From: Pareuzebyella sediminis
GTDB lineage: Bacteria > Bacteroidota > Bacteroidia > Flavobacteriales > Flavobacteriaceae
Direction: 5' to 3'
Length of the DNA: 64,000 bases
NCBI RefSeq assembly: GCF_008367235.1
Contig: NZ_VTZS01000001.1
Location: 186,001-250,000 of the forward strand
Below the pieces are notes generated by a model. It saw nothing but the letters and a program-made list of their open reading frames with translations. It was not told the origin of the DNA and did not search any database. Below are positions 25,367-35,194 of this stretch, one piece after another (within the stretch, counting starts at the first letter, position 1; each line of letters starts with the position of its first letter). Made by a program: the position numbers and the translations under genes.

Positions 25367-26221
25367 TTAATTCAAAAATCTGGAGAAAAATTCCTTACTA
25401 TCCTTAATTTTATTAAGTCCTAAGATATAGCAGGTTTCGGCCAGATCGGAGAAATCGACTCCACCATTTGAAATGGCTTCGTTATCGTAGCGTCCTTCCA
25501 TACCGTTGAATTGGGTACATAATCTATCGGCTTCCTGCCATATCTTGAGTAACTTGGAATTTTTAATTTTTTGTTCTGCAAGTATGAATTCATCTTCACG
25601 AAAGTTAGGACTTCCGTTGTTGGGCACATTACCATCGGGTATTTTTTGGTAATCGGTGGTTTGTTTTACTAATTCCAAATTTCCCGGTGCAGTAGATCTT
25701 TCGTTCCAATTACTATGTTGAACCACATGTAGGCGTTGGTCAACCGCTATGTTTGGAATCTGGCTCTCTATCGCCTTGACTAAATTGGCGGTAAAATCGG
25801 ATTGTCCGGCTTCTGCAATCCATATATCACCCCCATTCGCTAAAATAGGTTGAATCTGCTGCATCACCTTTCGTATGGCATTCTCCAAATTCTCGTGGGC
25901 ATCGGCCCATCGGTCTCCAAAGGCCAATTTAAATAATGAATTGGGAGGTACGTAAAGGCCTTCTTGAACACCATAGGTGCCGGCCACGGCATAATACTTA
26001 ATATTTGAAAATTTCGGGTCGGCCATTGTAGTTGCAAATGCCGCGATGGCATGTAAATCATCAACATCCGTTTTGCAGTCGAACTGGGCCAATATAAGGT
26101 CCTTATTCTTATTAAATCCTGAGGCTATGGATAGCTCATTTTTTTGGGAAAACCCGAAATTCAGTAGTCCGACAAGGGTAAGGATAACCGTAAATTTTGG
26201 AAAGAAATTACATTTTTTCAT
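25367..26221 (-). CDS. Secreted hypothetical protein
   Basis: The ATG at 26219-26221 gives a signal peptide (MKKCNFFPKFTVILTLVGLLNFGFS, cleavage near residue 27) and a 284-residue product. An in-frame extension to 26518 enters unrelated coding debris and is rejected as the start. The mature protein begins near SGFNKNKDLILAQFDCKTDVDDLHA and has an Asp-rich opening (FDCKTDVDDLHAI) reminiscent of nucleoside-hydrolase-like folds. I cannot assign an activity. It is convergent with the lipoprotein gene at 24878. Confidence 0.7.
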   Translation of the reverse strand: MKKCNFFPKFTVILTLVGLLNFGFSQKNELSIASGFNKNKDLILAQFDCKTDVDDLHAIAAFATTMADPKFSNIKYYAVAGTYGVQEGLYVPPNSLFKLAFGDRWADAHENLENAIRKVMQQIQPILANGGDIWIAEAGQSDFTANLVKAIESQIPNIAVDQRLHVVQHSNWNERSTAPGNLELVKQTTDYQKIPDGNVPNNGSPNFREDEFILAEQKIKNSKLLKIWQEADRLCTQFNGMEGRYDNEAISNGGVDFSDLAETCYILGLNKIKDSKEFFSRFLN

Positions 26222-26238
26222 ATTAATGCTTGGTATTA

Positions 26239-26550
26239 TTATTTTTTGATGGGTTTGTCTTCGTGTCGACCTACTCTCCAAGTGGTGAAGTATTCCAAAC
26301 CTTTGCGAGCGGTGGCTCGTTGGGTAACGGTTTGGGTCAAAGGTTCCGACAAGGCTTCTCTTGATTTTGGCCCTCTGTTCAATACCCCTTGATATGCCTT
26401 CGGCCTTCATTGCCCTAAAAATGTCTGTCCTTAATTTTAGTTGAAATTCCACTATATTAGCTTTTGTACTCGGCTCCAATACCTTTGCCGCCAAACTTTT
26501 AGTAGGCTCATCAAGCACACCCTGCCTTGATGGAAGCTATTTATTGTTCC
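26239..26550 (-). pseudogene. C-terminal gene remnant, frameshifted
   Basis: Between 26550 and 26239 on the minus strand one frame reads LDEPTKSLAAKVLEPSTKAN and then EGISRGIEQRAKIK. A second frame continues SREALSEPLTQTVTQRATAR and ends DKPIKK at a stop (26239-26241). A single frameshift near 26365 joins them into the tail of a lost gene. The 5' part is missing, since an in-frame TAG lies just upstream. The remnant is fused by chance in frame with the next gene. The family was not recognised. Confidence 0.5.
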
Positions 26551-26836
26551 TTTTGCTCAGTATCAGGGGTATAACAAAAGTAATTATCGTAATTACTAAA
26601 GATATTCCCGATTAAAATCCTTTGTGTGGTTTCTGAGCTATTTTAGTAATGGCAATGGCAGCCTTATTTTAAATCAATACTATTATTTTACCAGCCCACT
26701 ATTACGATAAAGGGTGCTTTTGAAAATAAATAAGGTTCGCGTTCCTAACAGATGGTTTCATTCCTTTGAGGCAGACAGCCACCTTCTTATCTTTTCGGAT
26801 AATTCGAACCCCTGAAATTATATAGGTCGCATCTCG
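26551..26836. other. Intergenic stretch
   Basis: I see no gene here. A 19-base palindrome AGTAATTATCGTAATTACT lies at 26579-26597. The rest is AT-rich and probably debris linked to the remnant at 26239-26550. Confidence 0.4.
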
Positions 26837-27601
26837 TTAGTTCAATTCTTTTTCAATAGAGCCCAAAATAAAATCTAAATCTTCCATAAGCGGATCATAA
26901 TGTGCGTTTTCTGTAGCATAGGTAGCCGAAATGAACAATAAAATTTTGTTTTCGAACTCGGTAGATTTTAAAAGATTCAAATTGCTCATTACTTGATGTT
27001 TCTCTGGTAAATTCAAACTTTTGTTCACCCCGGCTTGTTGAAAAATAGTGTTCAGACTGTATTCATCTGTTCTAAATAGATCGAGCACTTTTTCACGCTG
27101 AAGGGTCAAGTCACTTTCTTGTCTGGAAATGTCTTCAAGGGTCGAGAGCCAATTGGTCAGCTGAATCCTCAAGTCAGGATCTGAAATGTTCTTGAGGTTC
27201 CCAGAACTGATGATTTCAGTTAAGAGGGAGTTGTTGGGGTTAAAGGCAATATCGGAAGAAAAAGTATGGTACAGCAATTCGGAGAATTCAATTTCGTTTG
27301 GTAATTCATTTTTTTCCATCACATAGCTCAATATTCGTGTCGCTCCCATGAGATTATTTCGATTTATCGCAATCAACTCCTTTAATTTGGTCTTACTGGT
27401 TGCAAACTCTTCTTTTAAACCAATAAGATAGAGCTGCTCGTTTTTCTTATTGATGCGATTTTGATTCCCATTATTTATGGCCAAAGCGATGAGTATTCCG
27501 ATCACGACCAATAAAATTTCTCCTAAGGCATAAAGAAGATATTTTGTAAACTTGTTCTCCGATAATAGATTTCGCCTGATCTGTCTAAAAAAATGTATCA
27601 T
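26837..27601 (-). CDS. DUF6090-like membrane protein
   Basis: The 254-residue protein opens MIHFFRQIRRNLLSENKFTKYLLYALGEILLVVIGILIALAINN, the signature start of the flavobacterial DUF6090 family. There is a single transmembrane helix at about 25-45, followed by a long, mostly helical cytoplasmic or periplasmic region. Function is unknown. Members often occur in multiple copies. It stands alone, with long non-coding intervals on both sides. Confidence 0.85.
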   Translation of the reverse strand: MIHFFRQIRRNLLSENKFTKYLLYALGEILLVVIGILIALAINNGNQNRINKKNEQLYLIGLKEEFATSKTKLKELIAINRNNLMGATRILSYVMEKNELPNEIEFSELLYHTFSSDIAFNPNNSLLTEIISSGNLKNISDPDLRIQLTNWLSTLEDISRQESDLTLQREKVLDLFRTDEYSLNTIFQQAGVNKSLNLPEKHQVMSNLNLLKSTEFENKILLFISATYATENAHYDPLMEDLDFILGSIEKELN

Positions 27602-28148
27602 GCGGTAAGGGTTACTCTTCGTTTTTAAATGACTTCAATAAATAGGAAACAAGGAACGGTGCTTAAGACATTGGTTATGAGCCAAACAAATAATTACGCG
27701 TAAAAGTTTCGGCAATAATGTCTTCGGCTACTTTCCGGGTAGTCCAAAAATTCATTGAATTCGTCAAGATTGGTTCTTGGTCTAATTTTTTTAAATGGTC
27801 AAGGTAATCAAAAAATGGTTTTGGTCAAGTGGAAGTTTTGTTGTGAAGCCTTAAAAAGGTGGTTATTTTACCTGTGTTATTCTTTATTTCATTTGATTTC
27901 GGCTTTTGGTCGTGGAATATGAAAATGAGTGAAACGAGAGTTTTTTTAGATTCTATAAAAGATATAATGCTTTTATTGGTGTTCAGTGAGAATCTGAATA
28001 GAAAGTGACACTACCCAGTTACCAGGTTACCCATGTATGTAATAAAATCTCTAAAAAAAGGTATAGTTGTCGCCTTAAAATTTTCAAGTTTCGCTTCTTT
28101 AAACTAATTTGTAGGGCTATAAATTAAACTGTTAAATACCAAAAAAAC
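27602..28148. other. Intergenic stretch
   Basis: No gene is supported in these 547 bases between divergent genes. A 29-codon open stretch starting near 27919 is too short and isolated to call. A TAATTTG-like promoter element occurs near 28107, shortly before the Gfo/Idh gene. Confidence 0.4.
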
Positions 28149-29606
28149 ATGTCCAAAAAGAAATCCTCTTTACTACGTTCCTCGAGAAGAACCTTTATTA
28201 AAAACTCGGGCTATGCCGCGACGGGTCTCATGATTGTGCCTAGACACGTCTTGGGTGGTTCCGGCTACGTTCCTCCAAGCGATAAACTTAATATCGCCGG
28301 TATAGGAGCAGGAGGTAAGGGGCAAAGTGATCTGTCCTCGTTCGCTGAAAGTCCGAATGTAAATATTGTGGCGCTCTGTGATGTAGATGATCGCCAATCG
28401 GTTCAGTCTCGGGAGTCCTATCCGAAAGCCAACTACTATGCGGACTTTCGTAAAATGCTAGAGACCGAAAAGAATAATATTGATGCGGTTTCAGTTTCCA
28501 TACCCGACCACAACCATGGCGTAGCGGCATATCAGGCTATGGCTATGGGCAAACATGTCTATGTTCAAAAACCGTTGACACATGATATCTGGGAGGCACG
28601 TATGTTGACGGAAGCTGCGAAAAAGTTTAAAGTGGTTACCCAAATGGGCAATCAAGGGGGGTCTGGAGATGGCGTCCGTAAAATGCAGGAAATTTACAAT
28701 ACCGGAATTATCGGTGATGTACATACGGTTAAATGTTGGACAAATAGACCTATTTGGCCACAAGCTCTTGAAACCCCAACAAAAAAGGATAGGATACCCA
28801 AGGGGCTCAATTGGGATTTGTGGTTGGGAACCGCAGCAATGCGCGATTATAACGATGCCTATCTGCCTTTTGATTGGCGGGGATGGTCAGATTTTGGTAC
28901 CGGTGCCTTGGGGGATATGGCCTGCCATATAATGGATCCCGTATATCGCATACTTCCGATACTTTATCCGGATCAGGTAGAATGTAGTGTTTCAGATGCC
29001 TTTAAGGGTAAATTTGAAACCGCTGACTATCCGAAGAGTTTTCCTAACTCCAGTAAAATTCATTTAAGCTATCCAAGAACCGATGGCAAGGGTAGAGTAA
29101 ATGTTACTTGGATGGATGGTGGATTACTACCCGAGCGTCCTGAGGAATTAGGTGATGCAGATCCATTAGGCAACTGGGACGGAGGTGTGCTCTTCATCGG
29201 TACCAAAGGAAAGTTGCTGGCAGACTGCTATGGGGCCAATCCAAGATTATTGCCATTGTCACTTAACGAACAGTTCGAAGTTGAGGAAACGATTCCGAGA
29301 GTACCAGAGGGCCACTATCTACAATGGGTAAATGCCTGTATCGCAGGATATGGCAATGCCGAGACCAGTTCGTCTTTCGATTATGCCGGTCCGTTCACGG
29401 AAAGTATCCTTATCGGAAATCTCGCTTTGAAATCTTATTTTGAAGTAGATCCGAATGCCGAAAATAAAGGATTTTGGGGCGGTGGCAGCCAATATTGGGG
29501 CAGAAAACGCTTGCGATGGGATGCTGAAAATATGAAGATTACTAATTTCGAGCCAGCGAATAAGTACGTAAAACGAAGCTACCGGGATGGCTACTCCCTA
29601 GGATAG
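28149..29606 (+). CDS. Secreted Gfo/Idh/MocA-family oxidoreductase
   Basis: The 485-residue protein has a Tat-like signal (SSRRTFIKNSGYAATGLMIV). A Rossmann domain follows, with GIGAGGKGQSDL and VALCDVDDRQS, then VQKPLTHDIWEA (the EKP-like motif with Gln replacing Glu) and a C-terminal alpha/beta substrate domain. Family members oxidise or epimerise sugars using tightly bound NAD(P). Exported versions like this are common in polysaccharide-degrading Bacteroidota and some act on glycosides through 3-keto intermediates. A strong terminator follows at 29631. Confidence 0.9.
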   Translation: MSKKKSSLLRSSRRTFIKNSGYAATGLMIVPRHVLGGSGYVPPSDKLNIAGIGAGGKGQSDLSSFAESPNVNIVALCDVDDRQSVQSRESYPKANYYADFRKMLETEKNNIDAVSVSIPDHNHGVAAYQAMAMGKHVYVQKPLTHDIWEARMLTEAAKKFKVVTQMGNQGGSGDGVRKMQEIYNTGIIGDVHTVKCWTNRPIWPQALETPTKKDRIPKGLNWDLWLGTAAMRDYNDAYLPFDWRGWSDFGTGALGDMACHIMDPVYRILPILYPDQVECSVSDAFKGKFETADYPKSFPNSSKIHLSYPRTDGKGRVNVTWMDGGLLPERPEELGDADPLGNWDGGVLFIGTKGKLLADCYGANPRLLPLSLNEQFEVEETIPRVPEGHYLQWVNACIAGYGNAETSSSFDYAGPFTESILIGNLALKSYFEVDPNAENKGFWGGGSQYWGRKRLRWDAENMKITNFEPANKYVKRSYRDGYSLG

Positions 29607-29630
29607 TAATTGCTTTAACCTTTAGAATGA

Positions 29631-29656
29631 AACCAGGACTATTGTCCTGGTTTTTC
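29631..29656 (+). terminator. Rho-independent terminator after the Gfo/Idh gene
   Basis: AACCAGGAC (29631-29639) pairs with GTCCTGGTT (29644-29652) around a 4-base loop and is followed by T residues. It also separates the convergent rhamnose operon. Confidence 0.85.
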
Positions 29657-29797
29657 TATATATAGTATGAAGCGTCTTGTTCTAGTATTTATTGAGACTA
29701 TCTCTCATATGAAGGGCTGTTTTTTTCAACTAATTGTACAAAGGAAAACGGGGTTCGGGGCATTCAGAATGGCAGTAGCAAAATATATGACTTTAAC

Positions 29798-31222
29798 CTA
29801 TTCGACCTCGGAAAGGCTTTTTTGCTGGCGCTTACTGAAAATCAAAAAAAGTATGCCACAAAGAAGCCAAGCGGGCAAGGTCACAAATGAAAGGAAAATA
29901 TCGAATTGCAACGATATGAAATAAAAGAGGCCAAAACTTATTGCCCACGCGAACAAAACGGATCGGTTGAACTTTAGGTGTGCCACTTCCGCATAGTTTT
30001 GCACGATACCCGCCTGCCTATGAAAGAAATGTTCAAATACGATTATGGCTCCAACGGGTGCTAAAATAAAGCCGTAGAGTGCTACGAAATCCAGTAATTT
30101 CATTGCAAAAGCAGGAAATAATCCGGCGATAGTCGCTATCGAACCGGCGAGAAGTGTTACCCAAAACGTTGATGTTTTTGGCATAACGGCTTGAAAAGCT
30201 AGACCTGCCCTATATATGGTAGGATTGGCGGTCGTCCACCCAGCCAGTACAACCGCAATGATTCCGAAAATACCGATAGCGCTATGTGCCAAGGGTCCTG
30301 GAGCAACAGTGGGGGCCTCCCCTTGTGCGAGAAGGGCCTGGGCTTCTGGAGTTCTGACATAGACCGCATAGAGGAGGGCGGCAGCAATCCACGCCATATA
30401 ATGGCCTACGTACATTCCGGCGGCCGTCGTCCAACCGGCACTCGGTTTTTGGGCAAAGCGAAACACCGAAAGATCTGACATACCGATGTGCATGGCCGCA
30501 TTGGCAAACCAGGACCAAAAGAAAATATGCCAGAAAGTATATTTTATTTGTCCAGGAAAAGGATCGCCTCCTTCGCCCCAGATTTCCCAAAAGTCTGAAA
30601 AACTGTGCACCCCAAGTTGCTGCAGGGCGACAATACCGCACGCCAAAAAGGCAAGTACAATTACGGGCGACATCCAGTTGGCCGCTTTGGATACCATGTC
30701 ATACCCTTTGGATGCAATCAGCGAAATAACGGCTCCGATAACCAATACGATAATGACCCATGTCATGCCATTTGGCATGGTATCCGTAAGTTTGGGCATT
30801 TCCATATCAAAAGGAATACCCACGGCCGTTGCCGATACTGTAATCATGGCTCCGGCCAAGAAACAAAATAGAATACCGTTTGCCAAATTGTAACCGATGA
30901 CAAGTTTTTTGCCACAAATTTTTTCCAGATGATAGTAGAGGGTCAACCGTCGTTGCACCGCTATTTCAGAGGTAAGAAACCGCCAACTGAATACGGCCAT
31001 AAGGTTACCTAATAGCAATCCGATAATCAGATCGAAAGCACTGACCCCGGTAGTAAGAAAAAGGGGGCCGATTACGAATTCGGTACCAGCCGCATGCTCA
31101 CCGGCATACATTCCTAAAAAGCTTTTCCAGCTTTTAAGGTTTGATTTGGGAACCGGTTGCCTTTCGAATTCGCCACCAGCAATTTCTTCTATAAGATCTT
31201 CTTCGTGTTTGTTCAGGGACAT
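29798..31222 (-). CDS. NCS1-like permease (purine-cytosine permease/CytX type) in the rhamnose operon
   Basis: The 474-residue protein has about 12 hydrophobic segments and NCS1-family features: the N-terminal WKSFLGMYAGEHAAGTEFVIGP, ANGILFCFLAGAMITVSATAVGIPF, and the late GWTTANPTIYRAGLAFQAV typical of cytosine/hydroxymethylpyrimidine permeases. It is the last gene of the rhamnose operon, 11 bases after the lactate dehydrogenase gene. Context suggests it may carry L-rhamnose, lactate or another catabolite rather than a nucleobase; this is inference. Confidence 0.85.
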   Translation of the reverse strand: MSLNKHEEDLIEEIAGGEFERQPVPKSNLKSWKSFLGMYAGEHAAGTEFVIGPLFLTTGVSAFDLIIGLLLGNLMAVFSWRFLTSEIAVQRRLTLYYHLEKICGKKLVIGYNLANGILFCFLAGAMITVSATAVGIPFDMEMPKLTDTMPNGMTWVIIVLVIGAVISLIASKGYDMVSKAANWMSPVIVLAFLACGIVALQQLGVHSFSDFWEIWGEGGDPFPGQIKYTFWHIFFWSWFANAAMHIGMSDLSVFRFAQKPSAGWTTAAGMYVGHYMAWIAAALLYAVYVRTPEAQALLAQGEAPTVAPGPLAHSAIGIFGIIAVVLAGWTTANPTIYRAGLAFQAVMPKTSTFWVTLLAGSIATIAGLFPAFAMKLLDFVALYGFILAPVGAIIVFEHFFHRQAGIVQNYAEVAHLKFNRSVLFAWAISFGLFYFISLQFDIFLSFVTLPAWLLCGILFLIFSKRQQKSLSEVE

Positions 31223-31233
31223 CTTGGTCGATA

Positions 31234-32385
31234 TTATTCATTTAATAGATGTTGTGGAAGGTCTTCGACCCGTTCACAACAAAGTTGGTCCATTACTTGC
31301 TTGAACTGGGTCTTTAAGATAGAGATAGTATGCTCACCACCCTTATTGCCTAAGGCACCCACGCCGTACATAAAGGATCGTCCCATGAACGTGAATTTGG
31401 CCCCACATGCCATTACTCTTGCAATGTCGGGCCCTGAGCGTAGCCCACTATCGAGCATAATTTCAATTTTATCACCATAGGTTTGGGCAATCTCTTTTAA
31501 TGAATTTATAGTGGACTGAGCTGCATCGAGTTGTCTTCCGCCATGGTTCGATAGAATGATTCCATCAAAACCCATACGAATGGCATCTTGGGTGTCTTGT
31601 TCCGATGCTACCCCTTTCAACACTAGTTTACCTTTCCACTTATCACGAATGGGCTTGATCTTTTCTTCGTTCAGGCGGCCCGAAAAGGTTTTGTCCATAA
31701 AAGCTCCCAGCTGTTTGAGATTAAGGCCTTCGGGAGTATACTGTTTTAAGTTTTCAAACGTGGGCTGCCCGTATCTCAGCGTGTTGAACGCCCAAGTCGG
31801 TTTACCCAAAATTTGCAATATGTTGGCCACCGTCATTTTAGGGGGTAAGGCCAGCCCGTTTTTAAAATCTCGCGGCCGGTACCCAAAGGTCGGTACATCG
31901 CAGAGCAACACAAGAACAGGACACCCGGCGGCAGCGGCGCGATCGATAATGTCGTCCCGAATTTCATCGTCTACGGGGTTATATAATTGAAACCAGGCCT
32001 TACCTTCGGTAAGTTCACTGGCCTTTTCAATATTCATGGTCGTAACCGTACTAAGAATAAAAGGAATGTTATGATTGTTGGCCGCTTTCGCCAAAATCGC
32101 CGGTGAGTTGGGCCACATGAGTCCTTGTAGCCCCACTGGTGCAATCCCGAACGGGGCATCGAACTCCATACCCATAACCTTGGTTTTGGTCGAACTGGTG
32201 CCATAGTTTCTCAGGTATCTCGGTTGAAGCTGCACCTTGCGTATGTCTGCCGTGTTGCGGGTGATGCTGACATCTTCGTTACAACCACCATCAAGATATT
32301 CAAAGGCAAAACGTGGCATTCTACCTTTCGCCCTTTTTCTTAAATCGTCTACCGAAGGATATTGAGGATTCATTTTTATTTTCAT
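31234..32385 (-). CDS. lldD: FMN-dependent L-lactate dehydrogenase/alpha-hydroxy-acid oxidase
   Basis: The 383-residue protein is a full-length alpha-hydroxy-acid oxidising flavoenzyme. It has ARGMPRFAFEYLDGGCNEDVS-like N-terminal features, FGIAPVGLQGLMWP, LVLKGVASEQDTQDA and the catalytic SNHGGRQLDAAQS. It would oxidise L-lactate to pyruvate with electrons to the quinone pool. In this operon it would consume the lactate made from lactaldehyde by the upstream dehydrogenase. It overlaps the kinase gene by 4 bases. Confidence 0.92.
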   Translation of the reverse strand: MKIKMNPQYPSVDDLRKRAKGRMPRFAFEYLDGGCNEDVSITRNTADIRKVQLQPRYLRNYGTSSTKTKVMGMEFDAPFGIAPVGLQGLMWPNSPAILAKAANNHNIPFILSTVTTMNIEKASELTEGKAWFQLYNPVDDEIRDDIIDRAAAAGCPVLVLLCDVPTFGYRPRDFKNGLALPPKMTVANILQILGKPTWAFNTLRYGQPTFENLKQYTPEGLNLKQLGAFMDKTFSGRLNEEKIKPIRDKWKGKLVLKGVASEQDTQDAIRMGFDGIILSNHGGRQLDAAQSTINSLKEIAQTYGDKIEIMLDSGLRSGPDIARVMACGAKFTFMGRSFMYGVGALGNKGGEHTISILKTQFKQVMDQLCCERVEDLPQHLLNE

Positions 32386-33761
32386 TCTTCTAGCGTTTTA
32401 AGTGGTGGGTGCTTCTTGAGCCCATATTGGTGTTTCAAAAACTTTGAATCCAGCGAAGTGTTCGAAATAACGAGGGCAGCACCTAGCGCAGAACCCAAGG
32501 AAGAGTCCGTTGTACGAAGCCTCATATTTCTCAAATAGTGAGATAGTAGTTTGACATAAATGTCATTATCGCTAAATCCTCCATCAATATACAATTGCTT
32601 TACGGTTTGTTTGCCCAAAGCAGACTTGATACTGTCTACCTGTAAAAGTACCAATTCTAGCATGAGTTGGTGATAGGCGTGGTCAAAATGATCGTAGGAA
32701 ATCTTCGTTTTTGGGGGTTCGTTTTTTCCAGTGATGCTTTTCCATTTGAACATGGGTTCAAAATCTTTGCTTATTTCAAAAAACGTTTCCTCATTGAATT
32801 TGACCGTTCTATGGTAATCGGGATCAACTTGAAAGTACTTTGTCAGTTCTTTGACCTGTAGTTTATATTCATTTCCTAAAAAAAGGCGGGCCACTTTCAC
32901 CGGACTACCATCGATTCGCATATTGAATAGACTCTCTCGTAGAATATCCTCACGGGTCAACATACCTTTTTGGAAAGGATTTATCGAAATACTCCAAGTG
33001 CCTGTCGAAACAAGTAAGAATGGGTCGCTCAAACTTCGTATATAAGGCAAAAGTGCGGAAGAGCTATCGTGAATACCAGGCCCGACCAAAACCGTTTTTT
33101 TTCCGAAATTCAAGGGAATCGTTCTATAGCTAGGTACGATGGGGGGGAAAAGTTTGTCGATATTTTCCTTGAATACCCAATCGTGGTATTCGTTCTTTTC
33201 AAAATCCCACAATAGGGTATGGCAACCGATACTCGTATATTCGCTTACTGGTACTCCTGTAAATTTAAAACTAAGGTATTGTGGCAGATGAAGGGAATAC
33301 TTGATTTTTCCGAAAACTTCGGGGTGTACTTTTTTTAGCCAGTAAAGGTGCATACCTGTATTGAGCATTCCCATTTTTAGCGAACCTGTAATTCTTGAGA
33401 TTTCGTCTTCCGGCCCATATTTTTGGTAGAATTCGTTCGATATTACTTCATCGATGGGCTTCATGTAATTGTATAGGGGTGTAAGTACTTTACCCTTATC
33501 ATCAATATGTACCAGACTCGCTCCGTAACATGAAAAATTTAACGATTCGATATCAAATTCGGGAGCTTGAAGCATTCTATCGAAAACATTCGTTGCCCAT
33601 GCTTCAAGGGCTGCTAAGTCTTCGGTGGGATAGCCGTCCTCATCGCTAATTTCATCAAAGCGAGTGTACTCTCGATACACTTCTTTAAAATCTGAATTAA
33701 AGAGGAAAAATTTTTTGTTGGTTCTTCCGATATCGAAAATGGCGGTCACCTTTTCTTTCAT
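32382..33761 (-). CDS. FGGY-family carbohydrate kinase, probable rhamnulokinase
   Basis: The 459-residue kinase begins with AIFDIGRTNKKFFLFN (phosphate-1 motif) and has LVSTGTWSISINPF and LYIDGGFSDNDIYVKLLSHYL near the C-terminus, typical FGGY elements. Its place between rhamnose isomerase and lactate dehydrogenase genes, in an operon headed by rhamnulose-1-phosphate aldolase, makes L-rhamnulose the likely substrate. It lies 12 bases after the isomerase gene. Confidence 0.88.
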   Translation of the reverse strand: MKEKVTAIFDIGRTNKKFFLFNSDFKEVYREYTRFDEISDEDGYPTEDLAALEAWATNVFDRMLQAPEFDIESLNFSCYGASLVHIDDKGKVLTPLYNYMKPIDEVISNEFYQKYGPEDEISRITGSLKMGMLNTGMHLYWLKKVHPEVFGKIKYSLHLPQYLSFKFTGVPVSEYTSIGCHTLLWDFEKNEYHDWVFKENIDKLFPPIVPSYRTIPLNFGKKTVLVGPGIHDSSSALLPYIRSLSDPFLLVSTGTWSISINPFQKGMLTREDILRESLFNMRIDGSPVKVARLFLGNEYKLQVKELTKYFQVDPDYHRTVKFNEETFFEISKDFEPMFKWKSITGKNEPPKTKISYDHFDHAYHQLMLELVLLQVDSIKSALGKQTVKQLYIDGGFSDNDIYVKLLSHYLRNMRLRTTDSSLGSALGAALVISNTSLDSKFLKHQYGLKKHPPLKTLEE

Positions 33762-33773
33762 ACTGTTATTTCA

Positions 33774-35054
33774 TTATAATCCGGTAGCGACTGAATGCTG
33801 TCCCCTTTCGGCGACTAAGGTTTCGCGAATCTTCAATGTACGGTAGGCCTCGATAGGGTTTAAGGCACCATTATGATTCAATCTTGCTTGTCGCAATAGT
33901 GGTCGTACATCGGTGCGATACGCATCTTGTAACAGTTCTTGGCAGCGAACGACATCGTGGTTACGCTGAGCCTTGGTCAGTGCATCTTGGTCGACCAATA
34001 ACGCTTTGGCATAGGCTTCTTGAATGGCTTCTAAAGATTGTAGAAGATCTTCTAAGGGATCTTTGATATTATGGCTGGCATCGATCATCCAAGCCGGATA
34101 TGGGTTTTGGGGATTTCTCTCCATACCGTAAACCAAAGCATTGAATATCAAGAATAGGGCATAGGGCTTGATACTGCCTGCGGTAAGGTCGTCGTCACCA
34201 TATTTACTGTCATTAAAATGAAAACCGCCAAGTCTACCTTTGAGCATCAGGGTCGAAACAATCTGTTCAATATTCGTATTGGGTAGATGATGACCTAAAT
34301 CAACCAAGGTATAGGCCCTTTCACCACAGGCGTTCGCCAACATAAACGAGGTGCCCCAATCTTGAATCACCGTACTGTAAAAATTAGGTTCGTAGGGTTT
34401 ATATTCAATAAACAATTTCCAGTCTTTGGGCATGGCCCCATAAATTTCCTTCAAACTGATTTCGGTTTGGGTCAACGCATCTTGAAAATTGGTTTGTCCA
34501 GGAAAAGAAGAACCGTCGGCCAACCAAACGGTGAGACTTTTGCTCCCTAATTTCTCGCCGATTTTGACCACTTCGATATTATGGGCTACGGCCTGTTCTC
34601 GTGCTGCTTCACTACTATTACTGAGTGATCCGTACCGATAACTTTCCTTTGTATCCTTTTGATCTTGAAACGTATTGCTGTTGACCGCATCGAAAACGAT
34701 ATTGTGGGAATCGGCCAGTTGCTTGATAGCCTCATAATCTTTTGGCACATCCCATGGAATATGAAGGGAAATTGCTCCTGCGGTTTTGGTCAGCGCGTGT
34801 AGCAAACCGACATCATCGATTTTTTGTTCGAGAGTCGCCGGCTCGCCCTGAAACCCAAAGCGCCCAAAACGCGTTCCACCTGCCCCTAACGCCCAACTCG
34901 GAATGGCTACCTGAAAATCAGTAAGCTTCCTGACTACCTGATTGACATCTATGCCTTTTCGAACAAGGGTTTCGGTCGCAAAATCATAACTGGGATTGTG
35001 TAAAGCAAGGTCTTTCTTATTGATTTGATCAATGTTGTTGGGATCAATCTTCAT
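33774..35054 (-). CDS. L-rhamnose isomerase (RhaI-type TIM barrel)
   Basis: The 426-residue protein resembles the RhaI-type sugar isomerases, with GAGGTRFGRFGFQGEPATLEQK, SLHIPWDVP, EYKPYEPNFYSTVIQDWG and DLGHHLPNTNIEQI supplying metal ligands. It converts L-rhamnose to L-rhamnulose using divalent metal. The family includes D-xylose-related isomerases, but the operon defines rhamnose as the likely substrate. A 140-base gap separates it from the aldolase gene. Confidence 0.9.
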   Translation of the reverse strand: MKIDPNNIDQINKKDLALHNPSYDFATETLVRKGIDVNQVVRKLTDFQVAIPSWALGAGGTRFGRFGFQGEPATLEQKIDDVGLLHALTKTAGAISLHIPWDVPKDYEAIKQLADSHNIVFDAVNSNTFQDQKDTKESYRYGSLSNSSEAAREQAVAHNIEVVKIGEKLGSKSLTVWLADGSSFPGQTNFQDALTQTEISLKEIYGAMPKDWKLFIEYKPYEPNFYSTVIQDWGTSFMLANACGERAYTLVDLGHHLPNTNIEQIVSTLMLKGRLGGFHFNDSKYGDDDLTAGSIKPYALFLIFNALVYGMERNPQNPYPAWMIDASHNIKDPLEDLLQSLEAIQEAYAKALLVDQDALTKAQRNHDVVRCQELLQDAYRTDVRPLLRQARLNHNGALNPIEAYRTLKIRETLVAERGQHSVATGL

Positions 35055-35194
35055 GCTATGCGTTGTTGTATTTGCCTATTTTTGCCAAAGGCCATTAATA
35101 CTTTAAACTTAAAAAGTAATGCATTTTTGGGACTGGTCCTCTTCTCGCTCCTCAAAACAAAGCTAATCAAGGAGAAAAGAAATAGTTCATTCCC

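Noticed and set aside
26222-26518. N-terminal extension of the secreted protein at 25367 to a GTG at 26518
   Set aside because: The extension runs through gene debris, while ATG 26219-26221 gives a clean signal peptide.
26579-26597. 19-base AT palindrome as an operator
   Set aside because: It lies in apparent debris downstream of both flanking regulatory regions, with no promoter nearby to act on.
29667-29924. Plus-strand open frame after the terminator at 29631
   Set aside because: It overlaps the end of the permease gene on the other strand, has no recognisable domain and lies in the shadow of a real gene.
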